A DNA stretch of 64,000 bases from Polytrichum commune (GCA_950295325.1 OX485804.1:18848001-18912000); one strand, 5' to 3'. Counted from the first letter of the stretch, positions 11,497-23,030 are shown. Numbers and translations are program-made. Notes: generated by a model from the sequence alone, not told the origin.

Positions 11497-11938
11497 GAGA
11501 GTGAATGTACTCATTTATGTACTAGGAATTTGGTATCCTTCATATTAGTTCCCTGAAGATCTGTTGCCACACAGAGCAATGTTCATTTTTTTTTGACATT
11601 GACGGTGTACCAGCTTATCTTTGAGCAGTCTTTGGATAGTGCAGTGAGACGGCATGTTGCAGCCAGCAGAGCGCTTTAATGAGTGGTTTGGCAAGTTCAA
11701 ATGGGATGTAAAAATAATTGTCTGACTCTCTTATTTTGAAGCATGGTTTTGGAAATTTATCTGAACAAGCCTTGTGTGCTTTTACAAGTGTTATTTTTTA
11801 AAAGACAGGATGTGTGTACATGAGAACACCTTGTTGTGTACGGTGGCCCTTGAAATACATTCGCAGATGGAGATGACACTGCCAACCACTTTTTGGTCTC
11901 CCAGGCCTAGGGTGGATGCTTAACACATCTCCAACTAA
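11497..11938 (+). other. Probable 3' untranslated region and spacer
   Basis: About 440 bp after the stop codon, T-rich, with no coding potential and no canonical AATAAA seen. It ends at the family C transposon. Confidence 0.4.
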
Positions 11939-12240
11939 GGGCCGCTTTACACTAGGAGTGAAGGCCGTGATATCTTGGGGCCAACTTAACCAATATTTGA
12001 GTTCTTTTGAAGCTCATGCCGGCCTCAAGTTTGTGTACTTGTTGGCCCCCCAAATCCATGAGTGTTCCTTTTGTGCCTTGGGGGCCAATTTAAGGCCAAC
12101 ATTTTATAGATTAAAATATTCAGTTAATTGTTGGCCTTGACTCCTAGTCTAAAGCTCTTCGGGTTGGCCTTAAGCTCTCAACCAATAGGATCACGAGGTT
12201 TCCATCAGCCCTTGCCCTCGACTCCTGGTGTAAAGTAGGC
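11939..12240. mobile_element. 302-bp inverted-repeat element (family C)
   Basis: The left end GGCCGCTTTACACTAGGAGT and the right end ACTCCTGGTGTAAAGTAGGC are inverted repeats of about 27 bp. CTAAG lies at both outer edges, overlapping the ends, and could be a 5-bp target duplication. There is no open frame. Related single ends occur near 7468 and 42648. Confidence 0.65.
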
Positions 12241-14539
12241 CTAAGCTGTCAACAGAGTTTCTTAGGAGAGCCTCTCTACACATAGTCACGCAAAGGAATG
12301 TGGCAGGAGCTCTTGATTTGTTTTACTTATGCTCAGAGTTTTTGGTAAGGTAAGAATAACCAAATCTTGCATCTTTGCCGGGAAAATGCTGTGGGCATAG
12401 AGGGTGTACCTAGGAAGCCCATTTTATGTTGTGCTAGGAGTTCCTGGAGGATCCTCATTGGCTGATGTTCTATTTTCTATCAATCTATTATGGGTGAGTT
12501 TCAACTTAGTTTCACCTTAAAATGCATTTAAAGTTGATTCTGAGTCAGGGCTGCTGTGAAAGTTTTACATCAAATTCCAAATGTTCAGCAGCACTGATGA
12601 GAACTGCCTCATCGTACTTGCACATCTGGATTCCAATAGAGTTCAGGACTTTTTTACTGGGTGCTCCAGCTCACTTAAAGATATGCTATAAAATATGCGT
12701 TCGAAAATAAATTCAAATGAAACGTAACTTTCACTTCAATCTACCTTTCTAGACCTTGCTTGAAACCCTAACCTTGATCTCATTCCAGTATTTCCAATAT
12801 ATGTGCTGTTTCAGTTCAGAAGAGAAGCTGCCTAAATTCTGCACACAGCATTGGTAAGCACCATCCGTGTTCTCTCTGGCAAGAGAATTACTTTGAAGTG
12901 ATGTGGGAACAATCTACTTGTAAATCCTGGCATAGTGAACGTTCAGGCCGACTATGAAGAGTTGCTTCTTCATTTGTGCCACCTGATGCAATCTCCTTGC
13001 ATTGAGGAGTAATCAAATATTGGGAGGGCTTTAAATGTCACAAGTTCCAGTGTGGTGGGTGCCTCTACTTGGCTTGAAAGCACATAGAGCCTTGAAAGTT
13101 GAGATCCCCCAATATAAATAGAAAGAGTACATGTTGATGCTGCTTTGTAAGCACAACACATACTTAGATGAAAAGCTTGAAGCTTTCGATTTATTTGTCC
13201 ATGGGCATGATTACAAGCATGAGGTCTCTCGCCAAAGTTGCGGAAATCCAAAGTCAATTCTTGTATCAGTGTCACTGGTGTGCAGAAAAAATGAAGTGTC
13301 AATTCTATTACAATTCAGGATTTGGTGTTCAAATCAATGACGTGGGGTATGTAACTTGCAAAAGCAAAGCTAGTTCAAGTACTTGCTTTCAAGGGGCTTC
13401 TTCAAGTCCATAATCATATCATATAGATACATACACAATTGATGGCATACTAAGTCCTCCTGGAAGATTGCAGTTGCTTGATTTTGCAGTGAACCTTGAG
13501 TCCAACTTCCTGTTCATCATCAATATTTGATATCCTTACTTCCTTTGGCTTTAATTTGTGCACATAGGTACTGCAAATTCCAAGCAATGAATTATGCAGC
13601 GACTATTGAGCAACCAGCTTAGTGAAAAAGGAGATCAGGTGCTTTGGAAGGACAACATTGGACACCAGCTAATGCATCGATCTACATCTACAAATGGCAA
13701 TATTATTCGTGTAACTTTATCAATGGTACAATGTGAGCTGAGCTGTGTTAATGGCAATGGCGTTCCTGTGCATCTGCACCACTTTTTGACACCTTCATAA
13801 TTCCTCCTTCAAGTGCCCTGCTGGCAAAAAGCCTGGCCCTGTAGTTCTCAACATCATGCTTCAAGTTAGTTGAGAGCTTAGTCTTTTCGAAAGAGATTAT
13901 ATGTTGCCATATATCCTAACGTCTGCTTCCAATAGTGACAAACCTCCCCCCCCCCCCCTTTTTACCTATGCTGTAAATATTCCAAGGAAGAAAATTCTAT
14001 AGGTGTGCTGCATCAATTGAAAACAAGTAGTCTCTGCCTTCCTCCCTCCCCTCCTTCCTTACTTGCATCCTCTCTTTATATTTCTCTCATTCCTTGGGTT
14101 ATTCCATATCCTTATGTACATAGTGTTCATTAAACTCTAGGAAGTTCTAAGATTACGACTCTGAGTTCCATGGATGATGCAAAGACATGCGCAACCAAGG
14201 AAAAACGATCAAGAAAAAGAAATGACATGCAAAACTATTGATAAATTCAAGAGTATTACATTGACAACTTTGATTGTTTAGTGTCTTCTTCAATTTAGCT
14301 CGGGTGATCAGGATTGCCCGAGGAATGTGCACATGACCTAATAATAATCTTCCCCAACCCTACTCCACTTCCATACCCCTCATTGCCCCTTGCTCTCATT
14401 GGTTGCTACGATTTGATTTCTAGACATTCATAGCACTCCCCAAACAATTGGCCCCAAATGGAACAACATATAAAATATGTTTATTTCGTTGTTATGAAGA
14501 CATGATGATAGAAGAGGATGTTGGAAGATTTTAGCTTAC
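12241..14539. other. Region between convergent genes, with weak coding traces
   Basis: This lies between the + strand membrane-protein gene and the minus-strand bHLH gene, and should contain the unresolved last exon of the bHLH gene. GC is somewhat higher than in the repeats further right. One minus-strand stretch (12546-12672) reads as a protein-like C-terminus of about 40 residues. Plus-strand frames at 13168-13413 and 13594-13800 are open but unrecognised. A C13 run lies at 13946-13958. Confidence 0.4.
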
Positions 14540-17500
14540 CATGTAGGCCATGAGTGAACAATCCTTGGCCGCCTTGGTTGAACCCCATTTGCACTATACT
14601 TTGTAGATCCCCATCACATATAGTCGGAGCCTGCACAATGTTTCGAATCCATTATAACACAATTAACCTCAATCAAGAAGCCTAAACCCAATTCTTATCC
14701 AACATATGACATGACTAGTGTGAGGAGGAATTTCAATGAAGGGGCGTCTTTCTATTGGCTATGACGAGGCTAAATATTCATCGCACGACTAATGTACTAA
14801 TCACAAGGTTGAATAATGTTGTGTACTTGAGAGATGGAGTCCATGTATTCATCCGCCGAGACCAGTGAAACAGGGGCTTGTGCATTGATGGATCTTCGAA
14901 GGTAGGAATCACATGCAGTTTCATTGGATTTTAAACCATAGTGATGGTCTCTGAATAATCCTCCTGCCATAGCTGGGTCGGGCCCCATCAAAGTTGTGTC
15001 TGGGGACCGTATTTGCGTCATCTGAAGAGAAGAGATGAGGGTTAGCTTCAATAGTCAGTTCGCCACTCGCTCTTGGACCTTAGAAAACCATGTAATGCAT
15101 TGGCATTGACCACTTAGAGCGACTCCTATGGTCAATGAGAAAATTATACTCTCTTTAATCGGCTTTCAAGGGGGTTATGGGGCAAGGCCGCACGCTCATC
15201 CCACCCACAAAGCCCAAACATATTTCAAATCCTTATTTGCCACCGATTTATAGACCACTTTGCATCCTCAAAATATGAGGGTCAAAGAATTTTAGAGAGC
15301 TGTTTCTCTCTTGATAACATGTGGGAAGTGAGATTTATGATGTATATGAACTTTATGTGTGAGATGATGATGCAACATTGGCCCAAAAACCTATGAAGCT
15401 GATTGTTGAGATAATCATTGTATAGTGGCCATAGGAGTCGCTTTTAGGTGATAGGGGTCCAAATTGGTTGCATTTGCATGGGGAGGTAGCACCACTTGCA
15501 AGTGAACTTGTACTGATGTGTGGATAGTTACGGGCAAGATAATGACTCCCAAGTAGGTAAGTCATTGCAACACCTGGATGCTTGAAAATTGATTCGAAAT
15601 GAAAGGTGGTTGCCAAGTATATTAGTCACTGCAACACTTAAATGCTTGAGAGATGGAAGGCGGTTGTGATGTGCACACTATAAGAGCCTAGCAACCTTAT
15701 CGACCTTCTTCAAGAGGACTGTCTTCAAGAGGATTCTCCATTTTACTTGCACACAATTATAAGTTTCCGCTTGAGCCATGTGGCTGGGGAATACTTGACT
15801 TTTGTTGTGACATCAACCCTTGTTTAATTTCCTTTCCTTTTGACATAGGAGAGGGGGGATGTAGTGCTAATTAATCAAGATAGGGACCTAATAAAAATCA
15901 AAACATGATTCATTAGCACTAGTACCCCCTCTAACATGCCAAAAAAATTTAGCAAAAGGAAAACATACACATGGGATCAATGTCATGACATGACATAAGC
16001 GAACCATTTCCCAACCACATGGCTCAAGTACCAAGTTGCGATTGCACATTTACAAAGAAGAATTCCTCTTGAAGAAGGGTTGTTTCTTGTATGTGTGAAC
16101 ACAATCAACTTGTTTCTCAAGCATCAAAGTGTTGTGATGACTGACCTACTTGAGAGTCATTTTCCTTGCTCACAACAAACAACTATCTCCACACACATCA
16201 ATTCAAGTTCATGTGTAAGTGACATTTTCTCTCTCATGTGGTGAATTCAGATGTTTAAATAAACCACGACCAACACGAGATTGTATTTTGTCCATTTTTA
16301 CACTAAACATACAATTTCGTGTGCCCATCATCGATCCACATTTATATTTTGGCAATTAACGAAGGTGTCAAATGACACTTAGAACTACATGACAAGTCAC
16401 AAAGACCCTCTAATTAATATAGCACACCAATTTGAATGCCACACTAAATTGAATGTTTAGTGTGGAGCCCCCATTCCTCAAAGCCCCATCTCACATTGGG
16501 ACCCTATGTCCGAAGGAACTTCTAGAATCTACCAATGGAAAGAGAAGAAGAGTCAGAAGAAATGAAGTACCTCGACTTTGTTGACGAGACTGTCGATGTT
16601 GAAATCGAAGCGAGGGTTGACGGCAGCCAGCTTCATCGATAAGAACTGCACGGAAACATATTAGAGTCCAACGGTCGAGGAATTGTGTCCGATCAGTGAA
16701 CAATGTTGACAACAAGTTTACTTCGACGATTTGCTACAAAACGAGTGCGAAGAAAGCAAAGTTACGAGGGAGGCGATGAAGAATGCACCTCGATTTGGCG
16801 CTGTAGTGATTGCACGTAATTGATAATCTCGTCCAGCATGAGGGCCTTCCCCGTAACCTGTACACATTGGGAGAGCAATCCAATAACTGCATTAGGTAGT
16901 CCAATTCTGGTCGGGAAATGAAGGACGACCTCATCGCACATGACTGAGCATGAATCCCTCGAGAAAGAAAGTAGTAGGGAGCTTTGCGCACCTTGCTACA
17001 TCCTGGCACAAGGTCTTGCAGATATTTCATCCGCTCGCTTATCTTCTCCCTGCGGACCTGAAAGAAACAGAGCTCGAGCGATTTAATCCACTTAGTCTGC
17101 ATGTTTTGGTGCTTTCTGTACTTCAAAGAGAGCAGAGTTATTCTTTTAACTCAACATGACTTTTGGTCGGGAGTTTGCTGTTTTGCATAGAACACTTCCA
17201 TCATGATCGATAAAGTTTTCGGTGCGTAATGCTGGGAGGTTGCGGACGTGGGAACGAACGAAGAGCATTCTATATCGATCTATTGAAGGTCGAACTCCTT
17301 ATGGCATGCCAGAGGTGCTGCAATCTTACAATGAGTTTAAATTGGCTCTCAGTGCTCTTCAAGCAAGCTCAAACACTACCTCCGGGCACAGTGCACCACA
17401 AGTGGACAGGAATTAGTGATTATATGTGCAAAACAACCGATGGACTAATATGGTACGCACCCGCTCAGCAAGGCTATGGCTGTCGGTAGCTTGACCTCTT

Positions 17501-18835
17501 CGCGCACGCACATGGATGTAGTCCTGCTTCGGAGGCTCCGGAGGCTTGGAAGTGGATTTCAAGCATCGGGGGCTGGAGTCTCCCGAATGCTCGCTTTCGG
17601 TCTTCAGTTTTATCACGTCATCACTGCCTCTGGGGCTTGCCCCGGACGATTTTAGGCGCGTTGCGTCTGCTTCGTCGCCCGCCATGCCCTGTTAACAACG
17701 ACGGTAAGTAAGTAAGCTCCCAAGTGTGAGCGTACTACCATTTCGAGCCACCTAAGTACAATAGCAAATCCTCCCCCGCAAAATCATCGCCGGAGGACTA
17801 TAATCAGTTCGGGACATAGTCTGCGAGTCTTTTTTTTCTTTTCTCTCGCTCTGTTTTGGAAGGAAGGATCCAAGAATGAATCAGCACGCGGAGAAGAATG
17901 TTTAGATGCAGAGTAGAAATTGATTTGGTAGTCTGTAAGTCTTTCTTTTTGCACTCGTTCTGTCTTGTAAGTAAGGACTCAAAAATAGAGCAAGCGAAGC
18001 AGCTAACTTAGGTGTTTAAGTGAAGACTATAATCGGTTTGGTAGTTTGCGAGTTCTTTCATTTGTCACTCGCTCTATTTTGGAAGTAAAGGATACAAGAA
18101 CGGAGCAGGCGGATAAGAAACCAGGTGTTAAAATGCAGAGACAAAAAATGGTGGAAGTAAGGGATTCAAGAACGGAGCAGGCAGAGAAGGTATCAGGTGT
18201 TAGAATGAACAGAAATACTGTACCGTGCCATCTCGTGTTGCTTCGACGGAATCCAAGTTTTCCTCTCCAATCGGTGAGCTTTTGCGCTTCCTTTTTAGAG
18301 GAGCTCCTCCTCCGTCACCTTCTTCCTGCGAACCCGCCGATTGTTGTTCCGAGCAAGAGGATTTTTCCTGCGCATTAATATTGCCTTCATCTTCTCCTCC
18401 TTCACCGTCACAATTTCGCTCCACATCCCCTGTCCACATTTCGCAAACCTCGCGCCTCCTCTCCTGCGGGCTCACCTTTAAGTCTTGATGATGATGACCG
18501 CTCGAAGACCTTTTGGAAGGCTTATTAGTATTATTATTATTATTACCCGGCTCTGATTTGCCCAACATTTCCCGCAAATTGCAATTGGCTGCCTCCGAGA
18601 GTGCAGGGAAGAGGTGGGAAGAAGGCGGCGAGTAGCTGCAAGCGCTGAAGGGATGGAAACCACCACCGCTGCTCCCACCTCGTGGGTCTGCGAACCCGGG
18701 GTCGTAAGGAAATTGTTGCAGGCAATTGTTGGAGGCGGCTGCTGCTGCTGGTCCTTGTATAGCCATCCCGCCTTTGGAAGGATCCATCGCCAGGCATGAG
18801 CCACGAGTATACCCAATCGACCGGAGCGTGTCCAT
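14540..18835 (-). CDS. bHLH transcription factor (plant CIB/BEE-type subfamily), 3' end unresolved
   Basis: Seven coding exons were resolved: 18835-18224, 17688-17461, 17057-16992, 16857-16789, 16645-16571, 15021-14827 and 14630-14540. The six introns between them are all phase 0 and GT-AG. The 445 residues read so far have a low-complexity N-terminus (Asn, Gly and Ser runs, residues 1-204), an acidic Ser-rich linker, and the bHLH domain at about 266-350. Its basic region [15 protein letters not shown] has His275, Glu279 and Arg283, the H-E-R pattern of G-box binders. Helix 1, loop and helix 2 follow ([28 protein letters not shown]). Near the end, LQSIVQMGF is the conserved tail motif of this subfamily. 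Such proteins dimerise and bind CANNTG boxes in the nucleus. The ATG at 18835 follows an in-frame TGA six codons upstream. The exon ending at 14540 leaves one base over and has a strong GTAAGC donor, so at least one more exon lies below it. Confidence 0.88.
15116..15446. mobile_element. 331-bp inverted-repeat element in bHLH intron 5
   Basis: The motif GCGACTCCTATGG occurs at 15119-15131 and inverted at 15429-15441, within slightly longer imperfect ends. The interior is non-coding. Together with the adjacent foldback it accounts for most of the length of intron 5 (15022-16570), by far the longest intron of the gene. Confidence 0.6.
15490..16223. repeat. Long foldback (about 730 bp) in bHLH intron 5
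   Basis: Left arm 15490-15875 and right arm 15908-16223 are inverted copies separated by a 32-bp spacer. Shared blocks include GAGCCATGTGG (inverted: CCACATGGCTC), CTTCAAGAGGA (inverted: TCCTCTTGAAG) and TAGTGCTAAT (inverted: ATTAGCACTA). The arms have clearly diverged, and the left arm carries a local 63-bp duplication (about 15552-15668). If the intron is transcribed it would form a long imperfect hairpin. The origin could be a foldback transposon or an inverted duplication. Confidence 0.75.
17798..18212. repeat. Tandem repeats filling bHLH intron 1
   Basis: Units of about 110-118 bp start near 17798, 17916 and 18026, with a partial fourth from about 18150. Each runs through versions of TTTGGTAGTTTGCGAGT, CACTCGCTCTGTTTTGGAAG and CAAGAACGGAGCAGGCGGA. 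They occupy most of the 535-bp intron (17689-18223). The last unit runs up to the 5' splice site of exon 1. Confidence 0.75.
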
Positions 18836-18877
18836 CTTTCCTTCTTGCCGTCAACCAGCTGCTCCTTCTTTTTGTAA

Positions 18878-20117
18878 CTGCAGCCTGTTACTCTTTAGCG
18901 GTGATGATGTTGTTGGATACTTTTGGAAAATGCACTTGGTCCTTCTAAATTTCGTGGTGAGAGGGTCAGTGGAAGAAGCCAGTTATTATCACCTGAGAAA
19001 TGCATGCACCCATTACCCTACCGATGAGAAATACCGTTGAACACAACGCTAATTTATCTTGTAGGTTGTCATGCATCAACATCTGAACCAAGAAAATCAA
19101 TTCACGCCGGCGACCAATTGCATCAGCAGTTGGCATCATTATATATATTTGGTTTTTCTGAATTCCTGCTCCTTGCTCCTGCGCCTAACCTTTTCGAAAC
19201 TAGTACACATAATCTCCTGCACTTTGAATTAGGCCACCACCATCCATAGCCAAGCTGCCGGCACGAACAGCTTTTTGATGGCAATCCAATAGATGACGAA
19301 TGGGTTTGCATTGCTTCCCACCTGCCTATGATCTAGAATTTAATACCGATCAAAACTAGTCAGGCATATCTACTCACATTTCGCGTTTGGCGGTTTGGCT
19401 GTGTAGGAACCAAAAGATCTGGCAACCAAGCTGTTGGCAGGAAGGAAGCGGTTGCGTTCACAACCATGTACAAGAGAAAGTCGATTTTGGGAAGGTGCAT
19501 TGCCAACAAAATAATGCATTTAGTTTCCATCTCATCCCACCTGTGTAGCTAAATTTTGATACCGATCAAAAGTCAGGCACATCTACTCACAGTTTGCAGA
19601 TACTGGCAACCAAGCTGTTGGCAAGAAGGAAGGAGGCGGTATACAACGATGTGCAAGGGAAATTGATAGTGCCGGGAAGGTTCATTGCCAAGACAAGAAT
19701 AGCCTGCATTGCATTCCACCTGCCAACATAAATTCTGATTATACCGATCAGAACTAGTCAGACACATCTGCTCACATTTCCGGTTCGACCGACTCACGAA
19801 CACCGAGGCCGTGGTCACGCATACGCATTTCATGAACCTTGGGGAGCTCGAAAGAAGATTTGGCTGATGGGTACGTAGTAACCAAAAAACTCTGGCACCA
19901 AGTTTGCAAGAAGGAAGGAAGCGGTTTTTACAATCATATACAAAGGAAATTGGGTCTGCGAGTCAGACGGAGGGGTACGAGTGAGAGAGAGAGAGAGAGA
20001 TGACGAGGGCGGTGGTGTACCTGAGACGACGAGAGAGGAGGCAGCAGCAACAATTGCGAAGTGCAACAAGGATGCTACTCTAAGTGCAGCTACCTCCGGA
20101 CCACGGTGGGTGTACAA
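18878..20117 (-). promoter_or_regulatory. Probable leader exon and leader intron of the bHLH gene
   Basis: On the minus strand, a CT- and GCT-rich segment ends at 20021 in CTCAG followed by GTACAC, a possible 5' splice site. A possible 3' site, GGCTGCAG, ends at 18878, 43 bp before the ATG. A GA/CT microsatellite at about 19982-20000 is typical of plant 5' leaders. The exon-intron structure here is inferred from splice-site patterns only. Confidence 0.4.
19344..19960. repeat. Three-unit tandem array upstream of the bHLH coding region
   Basis: Units start with TACCGATCA at 19344, 19560 and 19742 (spacing 216 and 182 bp). Each holds a CAGNCACATCTRCTCACA-like block. A GGCAACCAAGCTGTTGGCA block is clear in units 1 and 2 and degraded in unit 3, followed by AAGGAAG and a block like ATGTACAAGAGAAA. 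The units are diverged, so the array is not recent. Position suggests a leader-intron or promoter array. Confidence 0.7.
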
Positions 20118-20938
20118 GGGCGGCCCGCAAGACTTGCTCTCCCTCCCTCCCTCCCTCCCTCAATGCTGTGGCAGCTTGCCAAGGTAAGAAAAAAGGATAG
20201 ATCCTTTGAGAAAGCTAGTAGAGTGATCTCCCCAATTCAATGTCGGTACAAGTGAGACTTGTCGATGAAAGTCGTAAGTTAAAAAACGCAATACTGTAAT
20301 CTGTCTGCTGGGCATCAACTCGATCCCTAGGCTGTAAGCTGCCACCTATTCTCGATCGGACATTGAAGATTTTGCAGGAAGATGAATGTTGCTGCAAGTC
20401 ATTCACAGACTCGCCACGCCTGGCAATGCAGCCTGCTCACACCGCGACTCTCTACTGGGTTCACTCTACTCTACCCAGTTTACAGTTCGGAACCTTTTAG
20501 TTACGTGCAACTGGTATGGTGATGTGGGGTGATGGTAAAGACAGACTGTTGATCACATCTGTCAAAGCTGTGTACCAATTACAGCCGACAAGTAGCGGAG
20601 CAGCAACTGAGCAGCTGGTTCTACTTACTAGTCCGCTGCCTGCCGCTTCTGATGAGGCGTGCACCTTCAAACAAGGTAACTACTAACACCATTGAGAGGG
20701 GATTAACGCTACCAGGTGCAGCAGGAGGAGAAGCAGGCAGCTGTGAATGCTTGACAGGCCCATCACCCACTTACTACAGCAGGCTGCCGGGGGAAGTTGG
20801 AGCCCGGACAAGGACTATTAGCTGGTGTAAGTTCTTCCTTCCCCCTGACAGTACAGTGCATTTACTGGAGCTAGGTCCGCCTGTTGCGAGTAAGAAACGG
20901 CTCCTCGAGTGCAATATTTGAAAAGCCAAAAGAAAATA
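20118..20938. other. Upstream flank of the bHLH gene
   Basis: This is moderately GC-rich DNA without a recognised gene. A CCCT tandem tract lies at about 20141-20160. It may contain the bHLH promoter (minus strand), but no TATA box was fixed with confidence. Confidence 0.4.
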
Positions 20939-22214
20939 CACCCTGAACTCCGTAATATCAACCCCTGTAATGTCAGTCACTCTCTAATATCCCAGAACCT
21001 TAGGGAACGGATATTCTTGGTTTGAATCTCACTTTTTATTGCCACATTTCTTTTCCATATATATCACATGTTTTGTCATTTATGCAAGCTATCATAGATG
21101 TCAATCCACATTCTCGCGTTGCACCACGTACCAATATGTGGAGTGTCTTCTACTTCTTATATCACTTGTTGAATTGTTGGTACATGGATTTGCCATTGTT
21201 CGGGAAGGTCAAGTGGGAGGTTGACATGCGAACATGGATCATGTGTTATGACACTGTAGATTTCTCACACTATCATTTATTCTAAACCCTTTAATCTTGA
21301 GCCCTAGTCTTCTCCCTCTCACCTGTGTTGCAAATCTCTCAGTAGTTCAATCCACCAATGTTGGGAGCTCTTTAAGGAGTCGAATATGTACATGTGTGTG
21401 CATTACTCATTGTGAAGGTTGCCACTTACTAATCTCAAATGCAAACCCTATGTATTATGCTTTCTACATATCCTTAGAAACTAAGTTGTTTGGAATATGA
21501 GATCAAGCACCATGGAATTGGTGTTGTTGCAAGACACTTTCATCAATTGTTGATGAAGATATAGAAGCAATATTTTATGCACTGAATGACAATGGTGATT
21601 GTCTCCAAATCAACAGGGAAGAATTTGCTAACCTTTGCAACGCCATCTCTTTGAAATTTGAAAGGGTAGACGAGGTGAATTGCACTCATATTTGCATTTG
21701 GATGGCGTCCCTTATATTGTATGCCTTGGCTACCCAAATGCCTCCATCCTATATCCAAGCTTCCATACCTTCACTTTACTCAAAATCAACAATTATTTGA
21801 TTGCCCACCCACCAAAGAACCTAACTAAATTTCATCATCTCCAAAGTTTTGTAGATCCATAATTGCATCATTCTCCCCATCACCCTTTTCATAATCTTCT
21901 CGATCTACTCCATGTTAGGGTCTTGCACGAAGGTCTTGTACAAGGTGTTTCTTGATTTCTTGGACTGCTGGATCATACCATAATCTACCCAATTGTACAT
22001 AAGTGTTGTGTATGTGTGCAACTTTGGGAGATTATCAGTGTCACATGTATGAAATCATCAATTTCAACATTCTAATCTGGCACTTTGTGTTAATCCATAA
22101 TGTCACATGATACACTAACTCTCTACTATCACATATCCATGTTAATACAATAGAACTCCGTAATATCACGTGCATTTCAGTTGCCACATGTGTGATACTA
22201 TAGAGTTTACAGTG
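20939..22214. mobile_element. 1.28-kb pogo/Tigger-like element with TA duplications
   Basis: The left end CACCCTGAACTCCGTAATAT follows TA (20937-20938). The right end reads AGAGTTTACAGTG and is followed by TA (22215-22216). The ends are inverted versions of CACNNTRAACTCYRTAATATC. TA duplication and this type of end fit Tc1/mariner-pogo elements. No transposase domain is recognisable inside, so it is non-autonomous. Related left-end sequence occurs at 24772-24980 and related right-end sequence at 30765-30931. Confidence 0.65.
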
Positions 22215-22352
22215 TATATGTATTGGGGTGAAACATGGATATGAGTTATGGCCCGGATTGCTAGTTGCCACACACAATAACAACTTGAGTTCAATCTTAA
22301 GCTTGCAACTTTGGTGGGCCAAGACAAAAATATCTAAGATCTTATATATAGG

Positions 22353-22626
22353 CATGGTTAGATGCCCATCTCTTTGAGCTCACCCCTGCCAATATTGCTG
22401 AAGTAGGGGGGTTCTAGTAAAAAATTGACCCCCCCCCCTGATAGATTTGTAGTTAATTCAACTCAAGTGAGTTCCTCTAGACTAAGTCAAGGCCTATGAT
22501 ATTCCACGGTTAACTCATCTTGAAAGGAATTTCTCTTGTCTACAGGCTATAATATAATGAATTGCGTTTTCATCTTGGGGAATAGTGGTAGGGGTCTAGC
22601 TCAAAGAGGTGGGCGTCTAGCCATGG
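22353..22626. mobile_element. 274-bp inverted-repeat element (family D)
   Basis: The left end GCATGGTTAGATGCCCATCT and the right end, read as its complement CATGGCTAGACGCCCACCT, both continue into CTTTGAGCT. This is an inverted repeat of about 40 bp with few mismatches. The interior carries a C10 run (22429-22438). A G16 run follows the element at 22677-22692. Confidence 0.7.
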
Positions 22627-23030
22627 TAGGGAAAATGTTCAAAACACCTACTGACATGGAGGGTAAACTAGGGGACGGGGGGGGGGGGGGGGTGAAAACC
22701 TGTTTAATATTGTAGAGCCCAAGGATCATTATTTTAAGAGAAATTCGAGGCCTTGTGTTAGTTTAGGGAGGTTAAATTGGGATAAATCAACAACCAACCA
22801 ACCTATAGGGGGGGACATGTTTTTACTATTACCTCTTTGGTAGGTGTTAGGAAGCCAAACCGGACCCTTGCCAAATAATTTGAAACCTTTATATACATGT
22901 GCCTAGTAACATGGTGGGGGTAAATTGTTTCCTCCTATGTCTTTCCAATCGATTGATTTTGAAGGACTTGAAATGTTGACAATAATTCAAGTTGGGGACG
23001 CTTGATGAACTTGAATGCCAAATTGATTTT
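22627..23030. other. Short intergenic stretch with a long G run
   Basis: Apart from the G16 run at 22677-22692 I see no gene or bounded repeat here. Confidence 0.5.
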
